A DNA stretch of 64,000 nucleotides from Sphaerisporangium sp040685555. GTDB taxonomy: Bacteria; Actinomycetota; Actinomycetes; Streptosporangiales; Streptosporangiaceae. The notes under the pieces are model-generated. The model had not been told where the DNA came from. It did no database searches and saw only the letters and a program-made list of their open reading frames with translations. Each line of letters opens with the position of its first letter. Position 1 is the stretch's first letter. The stretch is from NCBI RefSeq assembly GCF_040685555.1, contig NZ_JBFBIK010000025.1:12002-76001 (forward strand), read 5' to 3'. Below are positions 43,445 through 51,929 of this stretch, one piece after another. Position numbers and translations under genes: made by a program.

Positions 43445-46400
43445 ATGACCAGACAGGCCGACGTCCAGGACGTTCAGCGCTCCGATCCGAGGCCGGGCGA
43501 TCAGATCCTGATCGGCGCGAAGAGCCCGCATTCGGCCTGGCCAGGGGGCGGGGACAGGCTCGAGTCGCTGTTCGAGGAGCAGTGCGACCGGCTGCGGGCC
43601 GCCGGCCTCGGCGACCGGCGGGCGGTGGACGCGGGCGACGTCGTGCTCACCTACGACGAGCTGGACGCGCGGGCGAACCGGCTCGCCCGATATCTGCTGA
43701 AGCGAGGCGCCCGGCCGGGGGACCGGATCGCCCTGCTGTTCGATCACGCCGTGCACTCCTATGCCGGCATGCTGGCCGTCCTCAAGATCAACGCGGCGTA
43801 CGTGCCGATGGACGCCGGTTTCCCCGCCGACCGGCTGGCGTACATCGTCCAGGACGCCGGGGTGCGGATGGTGCTCTCCCTGTCGCACCTGCGGGGCCGC
43901 GTCGAGCACGTCGACGCCGAGATCCTCTTCCTCGACGAAGCGGAGATCCCGGTCGCCGCCGAGGACGACCGGCGCCTCACGGACGACGAGCGAGGCAAGC
44001 CGGTCGACGAGCTCTGCTACATCATCTACACGTCGGGCTCGACGGGCAGGCCCAAGGGCGTGGCGATCCAGCACGCCGGCATCTGCAACTTCGTCCGCGT
44101 CGCGGCCGGGGCGTACGAGATGCGGGCGGGCGATCGGGTCTACCAGGGCATGACCATCGCCTTCGACTTCTCGGTCGAGGAGATCTGGGTGCCCCTGCTG
44201 TCCGGGGCGACCCTGGTCCCGCGACCGCCGGGCGTCACGCTGCTCGGCCGGGAGCTGTGGGAGTTCCTCCGGGCGGGCCGGGTCACCGCGCTGTGCTGCG
44301 TCCCGACCCTGCTGGCGACCCTCGACCAGGACCTTCCGGACCTTCGCTTCCTGCTGGTCTCCGGGGAGGCCTGCCCGCCCGACCTCGTACGCCGCTGGCA
44401 CCGGCCCGGCCGCAGGTTCCTCAACGTGTACGGCCCGACGGAGGCCACCGTCACCGCCACCTGGAAGGTGCTCCACCCGGGCGAGCCGGTGACCCTCGGC
44501 GTCCCGCTGCCGACCTACTCCGTCGTGATCCTCGATCCGGCCAAGGCACGGGTGCTACCCCCCGGTGAGCTGGGCGAGATCGGCATCGCCGGGATCGGCC
44601 TGGCCGGCGGGTACGTCAACCGCGGCGATCTCACAGAACGGGCCTTCATCCCGGACTTCCTCGGGCTGCCCGACAACCCGTCGGGCCGGATCTACCGGAC
44701 CGGAGACCTCGGCCGGGTCAACGACGACGGCGAGATCGAGTACCACGGCCGTATCGACACCCAGGTCCAGATCAACGGATACCGCATCGAACTGGCCGAG
44801 ATCGAGTCGGTCCTGCTCCAGGTGCCCGGGGTCGCGCAGGCCGTGGTCGACACCTACGAGCCCGAGCCCGGGGTCGTCGAGCTGGTCGCCTACTACAGTC
44901 CCCGCGAGGACACCCCCGGCCTCGGCCAGGAGGACATCTACCGGCGGCTGCGCGGGCGCCTTCCCGGCTACATGGTCCCCGCCTACGTGGAGCAGCTTCC
45001 CGACATCCCGATGCTGCTGAGCAACAAGGCCGACCGCAAGAACCTCCCGCCGCCGAAGGGCCCTCGTTGCCTGTCCACCAGGCAGGCCTACGTCGCCCCG
45101 TCGACCGCCGCCGAGAGCGTTCTGGCCGGCACGCTGGCCGATGTCGTGTGCCTCGAACAGGTGTCTGTCGACAGCCACTTCTTCGACGAGCTGGGGGCGA
45201 ACTCGCTGCTGATGGCACGCTTCTGCGCCCGCGTAAGGGAGCGGGCGGACCTCGCGCCGGTGTCGATGAAGGACGTCTACCTGCACCCCACGGTCAGAAG
45301 CCTCGCCGCGGCCCTCGCGGACGCGGCGCCCGCCGCCGAGCCGCCGGTCCCGGAATCGAGACCCGCGGCGAGCACGGCGCGCTATCTCCTGTGCGGAGCC
45401 CTGCAACTCCTGCTGTTCCTCGGCTACGCCTACCTCGCCGCTTCTGTGCTGGTGGGCGCCTACCGATGGATCTCGGGGGCCACCGGTCCCGTGGACCTCT
45501 ACCTGCGGTCACTGGTGTCCGGCGGCGCGATCTTCATCGCGCTGTGCACCATCCCGATCGTGGCGAAATGGGCGCTCGTCGGCCGCTGGAAACCCGGGGA
45601 GATACCCATCTGGAGCCTGGCCTACCTGCGGTTCTGGACCGTGAAGACGCTCGTCAGGCGAAATCCGATGGCGCTCTTCGCCGGTTCCCCGCTCTACGTG
45701 CTGTATCTCAGGGCGCTGGGGGCCAGGATCGGTCCCGGCGTCGTCATCCTGTCCAAGAACGTTCCCGTGTGCACCGATCTGCTCGCGATCGGCGGCGGCA
45801 CGGTCATCCGTAAGGACTCGTACTTCCCCTGCTACCGGGCCCGTGCGGGCGTGATCGAGACGGGGCCGATCACCCTCGGAAAGGACGCGTTCGTCGGCGA
45901 GGCGACGGTGATCGACATCGGCGCCACGCTCGGCGACGGGGCCCAGCTCGGGCACTCCTCGTCTCTCCAGTCGTCCCAATCCGTTCCGGACGGCGGGCGC
46001 TGGCACGGGTCCCCGGCACAGCACACCACCACCGACTACCGGGCGATCGAACCCGCCGCCTGCGGCACCTGGCGCAGGGCCAGGTTCGGCGCCGTGCAAC
46101 TGCTGAGCGCGCTGCTCGTGTACGTCCCGCTCGTGATCGGCGGCACGTACCTGCTCGGCACCCAGGTGCCGAGCCTCGCCGCGCTCACAGGCGCCCCCGG
46201 ATCCGCGCCACCGGCGGGCGGGCAGCTGTACCGGGACGCATTGGTCACCTCGGGCGTGCTGTTCTTCGGCGCCATCCTGGCCGGGCTCGCCCTGGTGGCC
46301 ACCGTTCCCCGCCTGCTGAACCTCGCGCTCACGCCGGGCGAGGTCTATCCCTTGTACGGCTTCCGGTACGGGGCGATGCGAGCGATCACGCGGATCACCA

Positions 46401-47509
46401 ACGTGCCGTTCTTCATGTACCTCTTCGGCGACAGCTCGTACGTCGTCCACTTTCTCCGCGCCGTCGGATACAGGCTGTCCACGGTCGAGCAGACGGGGTC
46501 GAACTTCGGCCTGGAGCTCAAGCACGAGACGCCGTACCTGACCTCCGTCGGCAGCGGCACGATGGTCTCCGACGGGTTGTCGATCATGAACGCGGACTAC
46601 TCCAGCACGTCGTTCCGCGTGTCACGCACGTCGGTCGGCGCGCGAACGTTCGTCGGGAACAACGTCGCCTACCCGCCGCAGAGCCGCGCCGGCGACAACT
46701 GCCTCCTCGCGACGAAGGTCATGATCCCCATCGACGGTCACCTGCGGCAGGACGTCGGGCTGCTGGGCTCGCCGTGCTTCGAGATCCCGCGCTCGGTGCA
46801 GCGCGACAGCGGCTTCGACCATCTGAAGACCGGGGAGGAGTTCCGCCGCCGCCTCGCGGCCAAGAACAGGCACAACCTCGTGACCATGGCGCTGTACCTG
46901 CTCGTGCGGTGGATCTACGTGTTCGGCGTCATCTTACTGTCCCTGCTGGCCTTCAGCCTGTACGACCTCTTCGGCACGGCGGTCATCGCCGCGGACATCG
47001 TCCTCACCCTGGTGTTCACCACCGGCTACTTCGTGCTGGCCGAACGCGTCGCCATCGGGTTCGGGAGGCTGGAGCCGAGGTTCTGCTCGATCTACCAGCC
47101 GTATTACTGGTGGCAGGAGCGTTACTGGAAGCTCAGCGTGACGACACATCTGGACGTGCTCAACGGCACCCCGTTCAAGAACCTGTTCTGGCGGCTGCTG
47201 GGCGTGAGGCTGGGACGAAGGGTGTTCGACGACGGCGGCTACATGCCGGAGAAGACGCTGGTCACCCTCGGCAGCGACTCGACGCTGGCGGAGGGGAGCC
47301 TGATCCAGGCGCACTCGCTGGAGGACGGCACGTTCAAGTCCGACCACATCGTGATCGGGGAAGGCTGCAGCGTCGGCACCAGGGCCCTCGTGCACTACGG
47401 CGCCCGGATGGGCGACGGCGCCGTCCTCGACCCCGACTCCTTCCTGATGAAGGGCGAGGAGCTCGCCCCCCACGCGCGATGGCAGGGCAATCCGGCCAAA
47501 CAGATCTAG
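43445..47509 (+). CDS. Pls/PosA-type membrane NRPS (poly-amino-acid synthetase)
   Basis: 1,354 residues from ATG 43445 with a GGAGG site 5 bases upstream. Adenylation domain ~30-545: YTSGSTGRPKG (A3, from ~195), NVYGPTEATV (A5), YRTGDLGR (A7), INGYRIELAEIE (A8) and NKADRKNL (A10). Carrier domain with phosphopantetheine Ser587 in ELGANSLLMARF. Then six TM helices in three pairs (~646-715, ~883-958, ~1144-1200), each pair followed by a soluble acetyltransferase/C-like domain (~720-880, ~960-1140, ~1205-1354). No condensation HHxxxDG motif and no thioesterase. This is the layout of Streptomyces epsilon-poly-lysine synthetase, which elongates iteratively at the membrane. The monomer is inferred to be diaminobutyrate from the adjacent gene. 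Confidence 0.92.
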   Translation: MTRQADVQDVQRSDPRPGDQILIGAKSPHSAWPGGGDRLESLFEEQCDRLRAAGLGDRRAVDAGDVVLTYDELDARANRLARYLLKRGARPGDRIALLFDHAVHSYAGMLAVLKINAAYVPMDAGFPADRLAYIVQDAGVRMVLSLSHLRGRVEHVDAEILFLDEAEIPVAAEDDRRLTDDERGKPVDELCYIIYTSGSTGRPKGVAIQHAGICNFVRVAAGAYEMRAGDRVYQGMTIAFDFSVEEIWVPLLSGATLVPRPPGVTLLGRELWEFLRAGRVTALCCVPTLLATLDQDLPDLRFLLVSGEACPPDLVRRWHRPGRRFLNVYGPTEATVTATWKVLHPGEPVTLGVPLPTYSVVILDPAKARVLPPGELGEIGIAGIGLAGGYVNRGDLTERAFIPDFLGLPDNPSGRIYRTGDLGRVNDDGEIEYHGRIDTQVQINGYRIELAEIESVLLQVPGVAQAVVDTYEPEPGVVELVAYYSPREDTPGLGQEDIYRRLRGRLPGYMVPAYVEQLPDIPMLLSNKADRKNLPPPKGPRCLSTRQAYVAPSTAAESVLAGTLADVVCLEQVSVDSHFFDELGANSLLMARFCARVRERADLAPVSMKDVYLHPTVRSLAAALADAAPAAEPPVPESRPAASTARYLLCGALQLLLFLGYAYLAASVLVGAYRWISGATGPVDLYLRSLVSGGAIFIALCTIPIVAKWALVGRWKPGEIPIWSLAYLRFWTVKTLVRRNPMALFAGSPLYVLYLRALGARIGPGVVILSKNVPVCTDLLAIGGGTVIRKDSYFPCYRARAGVIETGPITLGKDAFVGEATVIDIGATLGDGAQLGHSSSLQSSQSVPDGGRWHGSPAQHTTTDYRAIEPAACGTWRRARFGAVQLLSALLVYVPLVIGGTYLLGTQVPSLAALTGAPGSAPPAGGQLYRDALVTSGVLFFGAILAGLALVATVPRLLNLALTPGEVYPLYGFRYGAMRAITRITNVPFFMYLFGDSSYVVHFLRAVGYRLSTVEQTGSNFGLELKHETPYLTSVGSGTMVSDGLSIMNADYSSTSFRVSRTSVGARTFVGNNVAYPPQSRAGDNCLLATKVMIPIDGHLRQDVGLLGSPCFEIPRSVQRDSGFDHLKTGEEFRRRLAAKNRHNLVTMALYLLVRWIYVFGVILLSLLAFSLYDLFGTAVIAADIVLTLVFTTGYFVLAERVAIGFGRLEPRFCSIYQPYYWWQERYWKLSVTTHLDVLNGTPFKNLFWRLLGVRLGRRVFDDGGYMPEKTLVTLGSDSTLAEGSLIQAHSLEDGTFKSDHIVIGEGCSVGTRALVHYGARMGDGAVLDPDSFLMKGEELAPHARWQGNPAKQI

Positions 47510-47590
47510 CCCTTGCTCACCACCTCAGTCAGGGCAGGAGCAGGCAACTGGAGAAGTACGGCTTCATCGAGGTGCCCTGAAGCCTCGGCC

Positions 47591-48172
47591 TCAGCGCGTG
47601 GCGGCCCGGTAGCGCAGACCGTCCATCAGCAGGTCGAGCAGGCGGCGAGCCTGGTCGCGCTGGGCGGGTTCGCCGGCGGCGAGCGACACCCCACCGAGGC
47701 TCGCCAGCACATCGCCCGGTTCGGTGTCCGACCGTACGGTCCCGGCCGCCGCGCCTGCCTGGAGCAGCATCGAGATCGCGGCGACCAGCCGGTCACGGCT
47801 CTGCTCGTACGGGTTGCCGCCGGAGGCGATGACCGCGCGCAACGCGTCGGCCATGCCGCGCTTGGTCGTCATGTAATCGACGAAGTGATCCATCCAGGTG
47901 CGTGTCGCCTCGTCGGGCGGCATGGTGCGCAGAAGCTCCGCCGCGGCGTCGCACAGCCTCGTGAGCTCGTTGCGGTACGCCGCCTCGATGAGCGCCTCGC
48001 GACTCGGGAAGTGGCGGTACAGCGTGCCGATGCCGACACCCGCGGCCTTCGCGATCGCGTCGAGCGTGACGTCCGGCCCGTCCTTGGAGAACGCGAGCAC
48101 GGCGACGTCGAGCAGACGATCGCGGTTGCGCCGCGCGTCGGCGCGCAGCGGTCGGGGCCCGGTGGCCGGCAC
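47591..48172 (-). CDS. TetR family transcriptional regulator
   Basis: 193 residues from GTG 48172, preferred because a strong GGAGGAGG lies just upstream; the longer frame to ATG 48250 would run through a palindrome. The HTH reads LRADARRNRDRLLDVAVLAFSKDGPDVTLDAIAKAAGVGIGTLYRHFPSREALIEAAYRNE. The C-terminal domain resembles those of regulators of SDR or efflux genes. It is divergent from the SDR at 48342, with two palindromes in between, so it probably represses both. Confidence 0.9.
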   Translation of the reverse strand: MPATGPRPLRADARRNRDRLLDVAVLAFSKDGPDVTLDAIAKAAGVGIGTLYRHFPSREALIEAAYRNELTRLCDAAAELLRTMPPDEATRTWMDHFVDYMTTKRGMADALRAVIASGGNPYEQSRDRLVAAISMLLQAGAAAGTVRSDTEPGDVLASLGGVSLAAGEPAQRDQARRLLDLLMDGLRYRAATR

Positions 48173-48230
48173 GACTCCTCCTCCTTCGTCCGTGTTCAAC
48201 GTCAACTGTCCCACTTCGGGCCTCGGCTTG

Positions 48231-48254
48231 CTAAACGGAGGCTGCTCCATTTAG
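48231..48254. promoter_or_regulatory. TetR operator candidate 1
   Basis: Inverted repeat CTAAACGGAG (48231-48240), spacer GCTG, CTCCATTTAG (48245-48254), with one mismatch between arms. It lies in the TetR/SDR divergent promoter region. Confidence 0.6.
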
Positions 48255-48268
48255 AGTGCTTAACGTAG

Positions 48269-48285
48269 CGGAGGTTCCTCCGTTT
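48269..48285. promoter_or_regulatory. TetR operator candidate 2
   Basis: CGGAGG-TT-CCTCCG perfect palindrome (48269-48282) extended to CCTCCGTTT on one side. It shares the ACGGAGG/CCTCCGT core with candidate 1, 38 bases from it centre to centre. Likely a second site for the same repressor. Confidence 0.6.
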
Positions 48286-48341
48286 GACAGCGTACCGGCT
48301 GGCCGCTCGATTTGGGTGGCCAAACCAGACGGGGAAATATC

Positions 48342-49274
48342 ATGACCATCACCACGCCGTTCGGCGCCCAGTCCACAGCCGCCGAGGTCGTCGACGGCAT
48401 CGATCTCACCGGCCGCCGCGCCATCGTGACCGGCGGGGCCTCCGGCATCGGCATCGAGACCGCGCGGGCCCTCGCCGGAGCGGGCGCGGAGGTCACGCTG
48501 GCCGTCCGCGACCTCGACGCGGGTGAGCGCACCGCGAACGACATCATCGCGACCACCGGCAACAAGCAGGTCCTCGTCGCATCGCTCGACCTCGCCGACC
48601 GGGCGTCCGTGGCGGCCTTCGTCACCGCCTGGGACGGCCCGCTGCACATCCTCGTCAACAACGCCGGCGTGATGGCCTCGCCAGAGACGCGCACGCCCGA
48701 GGGCTGGGAACTGCAGTTCGCCACCAACCACCTCGGCCACTTCGGCCTCACCACGGGACTCCACCAGGCACTCGCGGCGGCCGGCGGCGCGCGTGTCGTG
48801 TCGGTCAGTTCCAGCGCGCACCTGCGCTCGCCGATCGTGTTCGAGGACATCCACTTCCTGGAGCGCGCCTACGAGCCGTGGTCCGCGTACGGGCAGTCCA
48901 AGACGGCCAACGTCCTGTTCGCCGTCGAGGCGACCAGGCGCTGGGCGAACGACGGCATCACCGTCAACTCGCTGATGCCCGGCGGCATCCGCACCAACCT
49001 GCAGCGACACATCACCGAAGAAGACCTGCAGCGGATGCGCAGCCAGACGGGCGCCGGGTCGTTCACGTGGAAGACGCCCGAGCAGGGCGCCGCCACCTCC
49101 GTGCTGGTCGCCACGTCTCCTCTGCTCGAAGGCATCGGCGGCCGGTACTTCGAGGACTGCGGCGAGGCGGGGCCGAACCAGCCGGGCACCCGCAGCGGCG
49201 TCGCCGCGTACGCCCTCGACCCCGAGGCGGCCACCCGCCTCTGGGAACTCTCCATCGACACCCTTGCCGCGTGA
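48342..49274 (+). CDS. SDR family oxidoreductase (retinol-dehydrogenase-like)
   Basis: 310 residues from ATG 48342. The cofactor loop is GGASGIGIETARALAGAG, with VRDLDAGERTA following; LVNNAGVMASPE, VSVSSSAH (catalytic Ser) and YGQSKTAN (Tyr-Lys) complete the active site. It resembles the WWOX/retinol dehydrogenase-like SDRs that oxidise or reduce hydrophobic alcohols. Divergent from the TetR gene and likely induced by that regulator's ligand. Confidence 0.9.
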   Translation: MTITTPFGAQSTAAEVVDGIDLTGRRAIVTGGASGIGIETARALAGAGAEVTLAVRDLDAGERTANDIIATTGNKQVLVASLDLADRASVAAFVTAWDGPLHILVNNAGVMASPETRTPEGWELQFATNHLGHFGLTTGLHQALAAAGGARVVSVSSSAHLRSPIVFEDIHFLERAYEPWSAYGQSKTANVLFAVEATRRWANDGITVNSLMPGGIRTNLQRHITEEDLQRMRSQTGAGSFTWKTPEQGAATSVLVATSPLLEGIGGRYFEDCGEAGPNQPGTRSGVAAYALDPEAATRLWELSIDTLAA

Positions 49275-49298
49275 CCAGGGGCCCGCGAGGGCGGGCGC

Positions 49299-50555
49299 TT
49301 ATGCGTGGGTGGCGGCGCGGGTGAGGAAGAGGGTTCGCTCGCGCTCGTTGCGGGTGAGCGCGGCCGCCCGTCCGAACTCCTCGCGCGCCTCGTCGAGGCG
49401 GCCGAGCTTCGCGAGGAGGTCGCCCCGCACCGCGGGCAGCTGCGGGTAGTCCTTGAGTGCGCGCTCGGCCACCAGCCCGTCCACGATCTCAAGGCCCCGC
49501 GCTGGACCGTACGCCATGCTCACCGCGACCGCGCGGTTCAGCTCCACGACGGGGGAGGGGGCGACGTGGGCGAGCACCCGGTAGAGGGCCGCCATCCGCT
49601 CCCAGTCGGTGTCCTCGGCGGACAGCGCGCGGGCGTGGCAGGCGGCGATCGCGGCCTGCAGGCCGTACGGGCCGAGCCTGCCGAGCGCCTCTGCCCGGTC
49701 AAGGGCTTGCAGCCCTCGGCGGATGAGCAGCCGGTCCCACAGGCCTCGGTCCTGGTCGAGGAGGAGTACGGGTTCGCCGCCCGGGCCGGTCCTCGCGGGG
49801 GCGCGGGAGGCCTGGATCTCCATCAGAGCGACGAGGCCGTGCACCTCGGCTTCCCGCGGCATGAGGCCCGCCAGGATCCGGCCCAGGCGCAGCGCCTCCT
49901 CGCAGAGCGACGGGCGCATCCAGTCGTCACCGGCGGTCGCCGAGTAGCCCTCGTTGAAGATGAGATAGATGACCTCAAGAACCGACGAGAGCCGTTCGGC
50001 CAGCTCGGCCGGCGCGGGCATCTCGATCCGTACCTGTTTGTCGGCCAGGGTGCGTTTGGCGCGGAAGATCCGCTGGCCGATGGTCGCGTCGGGCACGAGG
50101 AAGGCTCGCGCGATCTCCTCCGTCGTCAGGCCGCCGAGCAAGCGGAGGGTGAGTGCCAGGCGTCCCTCGGTCGGCAGGACGGGGTGGCAGGCCGTGAACA
50201 GCAGGCGCAGCATGTCGTCGCCGATGTGGTCGTCGAGGGCCTCGTCCAGCTCCGCCTCGGCCGACTCCTGGCGGATCTCCATGTCCCGGCCGACCTCTTC
50301 GAGCTTCCGCTCGTACCGGGTCCTGCGCCGCAGCAGGTCGACCGCCCGGTGCTTGGCGGTGAGCATGAGCCATGCGCCGGGATTGTCCGGCACGCCCGAC
50401 TCCGGCCACTGCTCCAGCGCGATGACGAGGGCATCCTGCGCGAGCTCCTCGGCCAGGCCGACGTCGTTCACAATCCGGGCAAGTCCGGCGACCACCCGGG
50501 CGGACTCGATCCGCCAGACCGCCTCCACCACCCGATGCGGATCGCCAACCGTCAT
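49299..50555 (-). CDS. ECF sigma factor with C-terminal TPR-like domain (ECF42 type)
   Basis: 418 residues from ATG 50555. Sigma region 2 is AGLARIVNDVGLAEELAQDALVIALEQWPESGVPDNPGAWLMLTAKHRAVDLLRRRTR; region 4 is TLRLLGGLTTEEIARAFLVPDATIGQRIFRAKRTLADKQ. The remaining ~230 residues (DUF6596 and TPR-like helices) include LIFNEGYSATAGDDWMRPSLCEEALRLGRIL, characteristic of group ECF42. These sigmas lack a membrane anti-sigma factor and are encoded with DGPF proteins, as here. Confidence 0.92.
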   Translation of the reverse strand: MTVGDPHRVVEAVWRIESARVVAGLARIVNDVGLAEELAQDALVIALEQWPESGVPDNPGAWLMLTAKHRAVDLLRRRTRYERKLEEVGRDMEIRQESAEAELDEALDDHIGDDMLRLLFTACHPVLPTEGRLALTLRLLGGLTTEEIARAFLVPDATIGQRIFRAKRTLADKQVRIEMPAPAELAERLSSVLEVIYLIFNEGYSATAGDDWMRPSLCEEALRLGRILAGLMPREAEVHGLVALMEIQASRAPARTGPGGEPVLLLDQDRGLWDRLLIRRGLQALDRAEALGRLGPYGLQAAIAACHARALSAEDTDWERMAALYRVLAHVAPSPVVELNRAVAVSMAYGPARGLEIVDGLVAERALKDYPQLPAVRGDLLAKLGRLDEAREEFGRAAALTRNERERTLFLTRAATHA

Positions 50556-50712
50556 GACACCCGATCCAAGCACCCCGTCGCCGCCTGCGGCACCTTTCGT
50601 CCCGGATGTGCGCGCGAGAGGGCGAAGGTGCCGGGAACGCGCGCGGCCCCGGCCAGGATCCCTGGCCGGGGGCACGGTGGCGGCGGTGCGACGGGGCACC
50701 GCTGACGGCGGG

Positions 50713-51087
50713 TTACGCGGGGGCGGCGAAATCCTCGGGCCCGAAGACGCGCAGCACGTCGGCCTCGCCCTCCCAGCCCTCCCAGTGGTCGCGGTGGATC
50801 TTCAGGAAGCGGGAGGTCCACTCGACGGCCTCCTCCTTCGACCGGACCTGGTAGAGGGCGTAGCTGATCAGCTCCTTGGCCTCGGCGAACGGGCCGTCCG
50901 TGATGCTCAGCTTTCCTGCGGTGAGCTCGACGCGCGCGCCTTGGGCGCTCGGGGCCAGCCCCGCGTTGTCGAGCAGGGCGCCGGCCTTCGTGGCCTCCTC
51001 CCCCAGCTTGACGATGGCTTCCATCAACTCGGCGGAAGGCGGGGTGGTGGGCTGGTTGGTGACCTTGAGCACGACCATGTATCGCAT
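50713..51087 (-). CDS. YciI/DGPF-domain protein
   Basis: 124 residues starting MRYMVVLKVTNQ and carrying the name-giving DGPF in SITDGPFAEAKELISYALYQVRSKEEAVEWTSRFL. DGPF proteins accompany ECF42 sigma factors and are thought to be their targets or partners in regulation. Located upstream of the sigma gene on the same strand; co-transcription is likely. Confidence 0.92.
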   Translation of the reverse strand: MRYMVVLKVTNQPTTPPSAELMEAIVKLGEEATKAGALLDNAGLAPSAQGARVELTAGKLSITDGPFAEAKELISYALYQVRSKEEAVEWTSRFLKIHRDHWEGWEGEADVLRVFGPEDFAAPA

Positions 51088-51135
51088 CGTGGCTTTACCT
51101 CGATCTCGTGTCTTGAATGGTGTGGTCGGGTGGGG

Positions 51136-51528
51136 TTAGGCCTGCTCGGGCGTGGTGTGCCGGCAGAGGTGGAGCGACAGGGCCGAGAGCCAGGTCCAGA
51201 TGATCACAATTCCGGTGATGAAGCTGAGATTGGCCCAGATCGCGCCGCGCCCAGGGGGGAGCGCCCGGTGCAGGCCGACCGCACAGGCGAGGGTCATCAG
51301 CCCGGCTACGAAGAAGTTGGTGATCTGTATCCAGCCGAGCTCGCCGTTGGCGAGCATGCTCCACTGGTGGCGGGCGAGGTCGAAACCGTCCCGGGTGAGC
51401 GCCTGGGCGAGGGACACCACGATGTACACCGGTCCGGCGATGACGCCGTAGCCCAGGAGCGACTTGGTGACGCTCGTCCGCGGGTCGCAGGTCACCGGGT
51501 TCGCGGTCCTGGTCATCTGCCGGGTCAT
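51136..51528 (-). CDS. Shortened DUF998-like membrane protein
   Basis: 130 residues with three to four hydrophobic segments. The first ~85 residues (LLGYGVIAGPVYIVVSLAQALTRDGFDLARHQWSMLANGELGWIQITNFFVAGLMTLACAVGLHRAL) match the N-terminal half of DUF998 proteins, and the end (IWTWLSALSLHLCRH) matches their last helix. The usual middle of about 80-90 residues is missing, in frame, so it may be a deletion derivative. It lies directly upstream of the DGPF gene on the same strand and is probably under ECF42 control. Confidence 0.65.
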   Translation of the reverse strand: MTRQMTRTANPVTCDPRTSVTKSLLGYGVIAGPVYIVVSLAQALTRDGFDLARHQWSMLANGELGWIQITNFFVAGLMTLACAVGLHRALPPGRGAIWANLSFITGIVIIWTWLSALSLHLCRHTTPEQA

Positions 51529-51929
51529 GGCCTTCTCCTAGCGAGTGTCGGGGCTGATTCCCGGGTTGCTCTCGGCCCTTTGACTACGCTTCGAACGAGG
51601 CCACGCGGATTCGACAAGTAGGCCGAATCTTTTTTCAAGATCTTTTGAGGCGCCGAATTCGCTGGTGACACGACGTACCCGGACGGCTCGAAAGTACGGC
51701 AGGGCTCGTCATCCAGGAAGGTGTGGAGGCTTCACAAGACCGGGACGATGCACTGGGAGGGCAGGCGTCTGGCGCGCGTCAACACCGGGCCCCGCCGATC
51801 ACCCAAGACGGCGAGCATTCCACCGACGGCGCCCGGCCGGACCGTGGACATCCCGGTGCCTGTGTGGGCCCCCGAACTGCCGCATCTACTGGAAGATGAC
51901 CGATGCCCAGGGGCGAGCGCCGTTCCCGC
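51529..51929. other. Non-coding stretch between DUF998 and kinase remnant
   Basis: About 400 bases. An AT-rich run with CTTTTTTCAAGATCTTTTGAG near 51628 stands out and may include the promoter of the DUF998/DGPF/sigma run. A 116-residue plus-strand ORF from 51721 has no recognisable domain and overlaps the kinase remnant; not called. Confidence 0.4.

Noticed and set aside
42602..44476. 624-residue minus-strand frame opposite the aminotransferase/NRPS junction
   Set aside because: Spans two real plus-strand genes; composition typical of a shadow frame.
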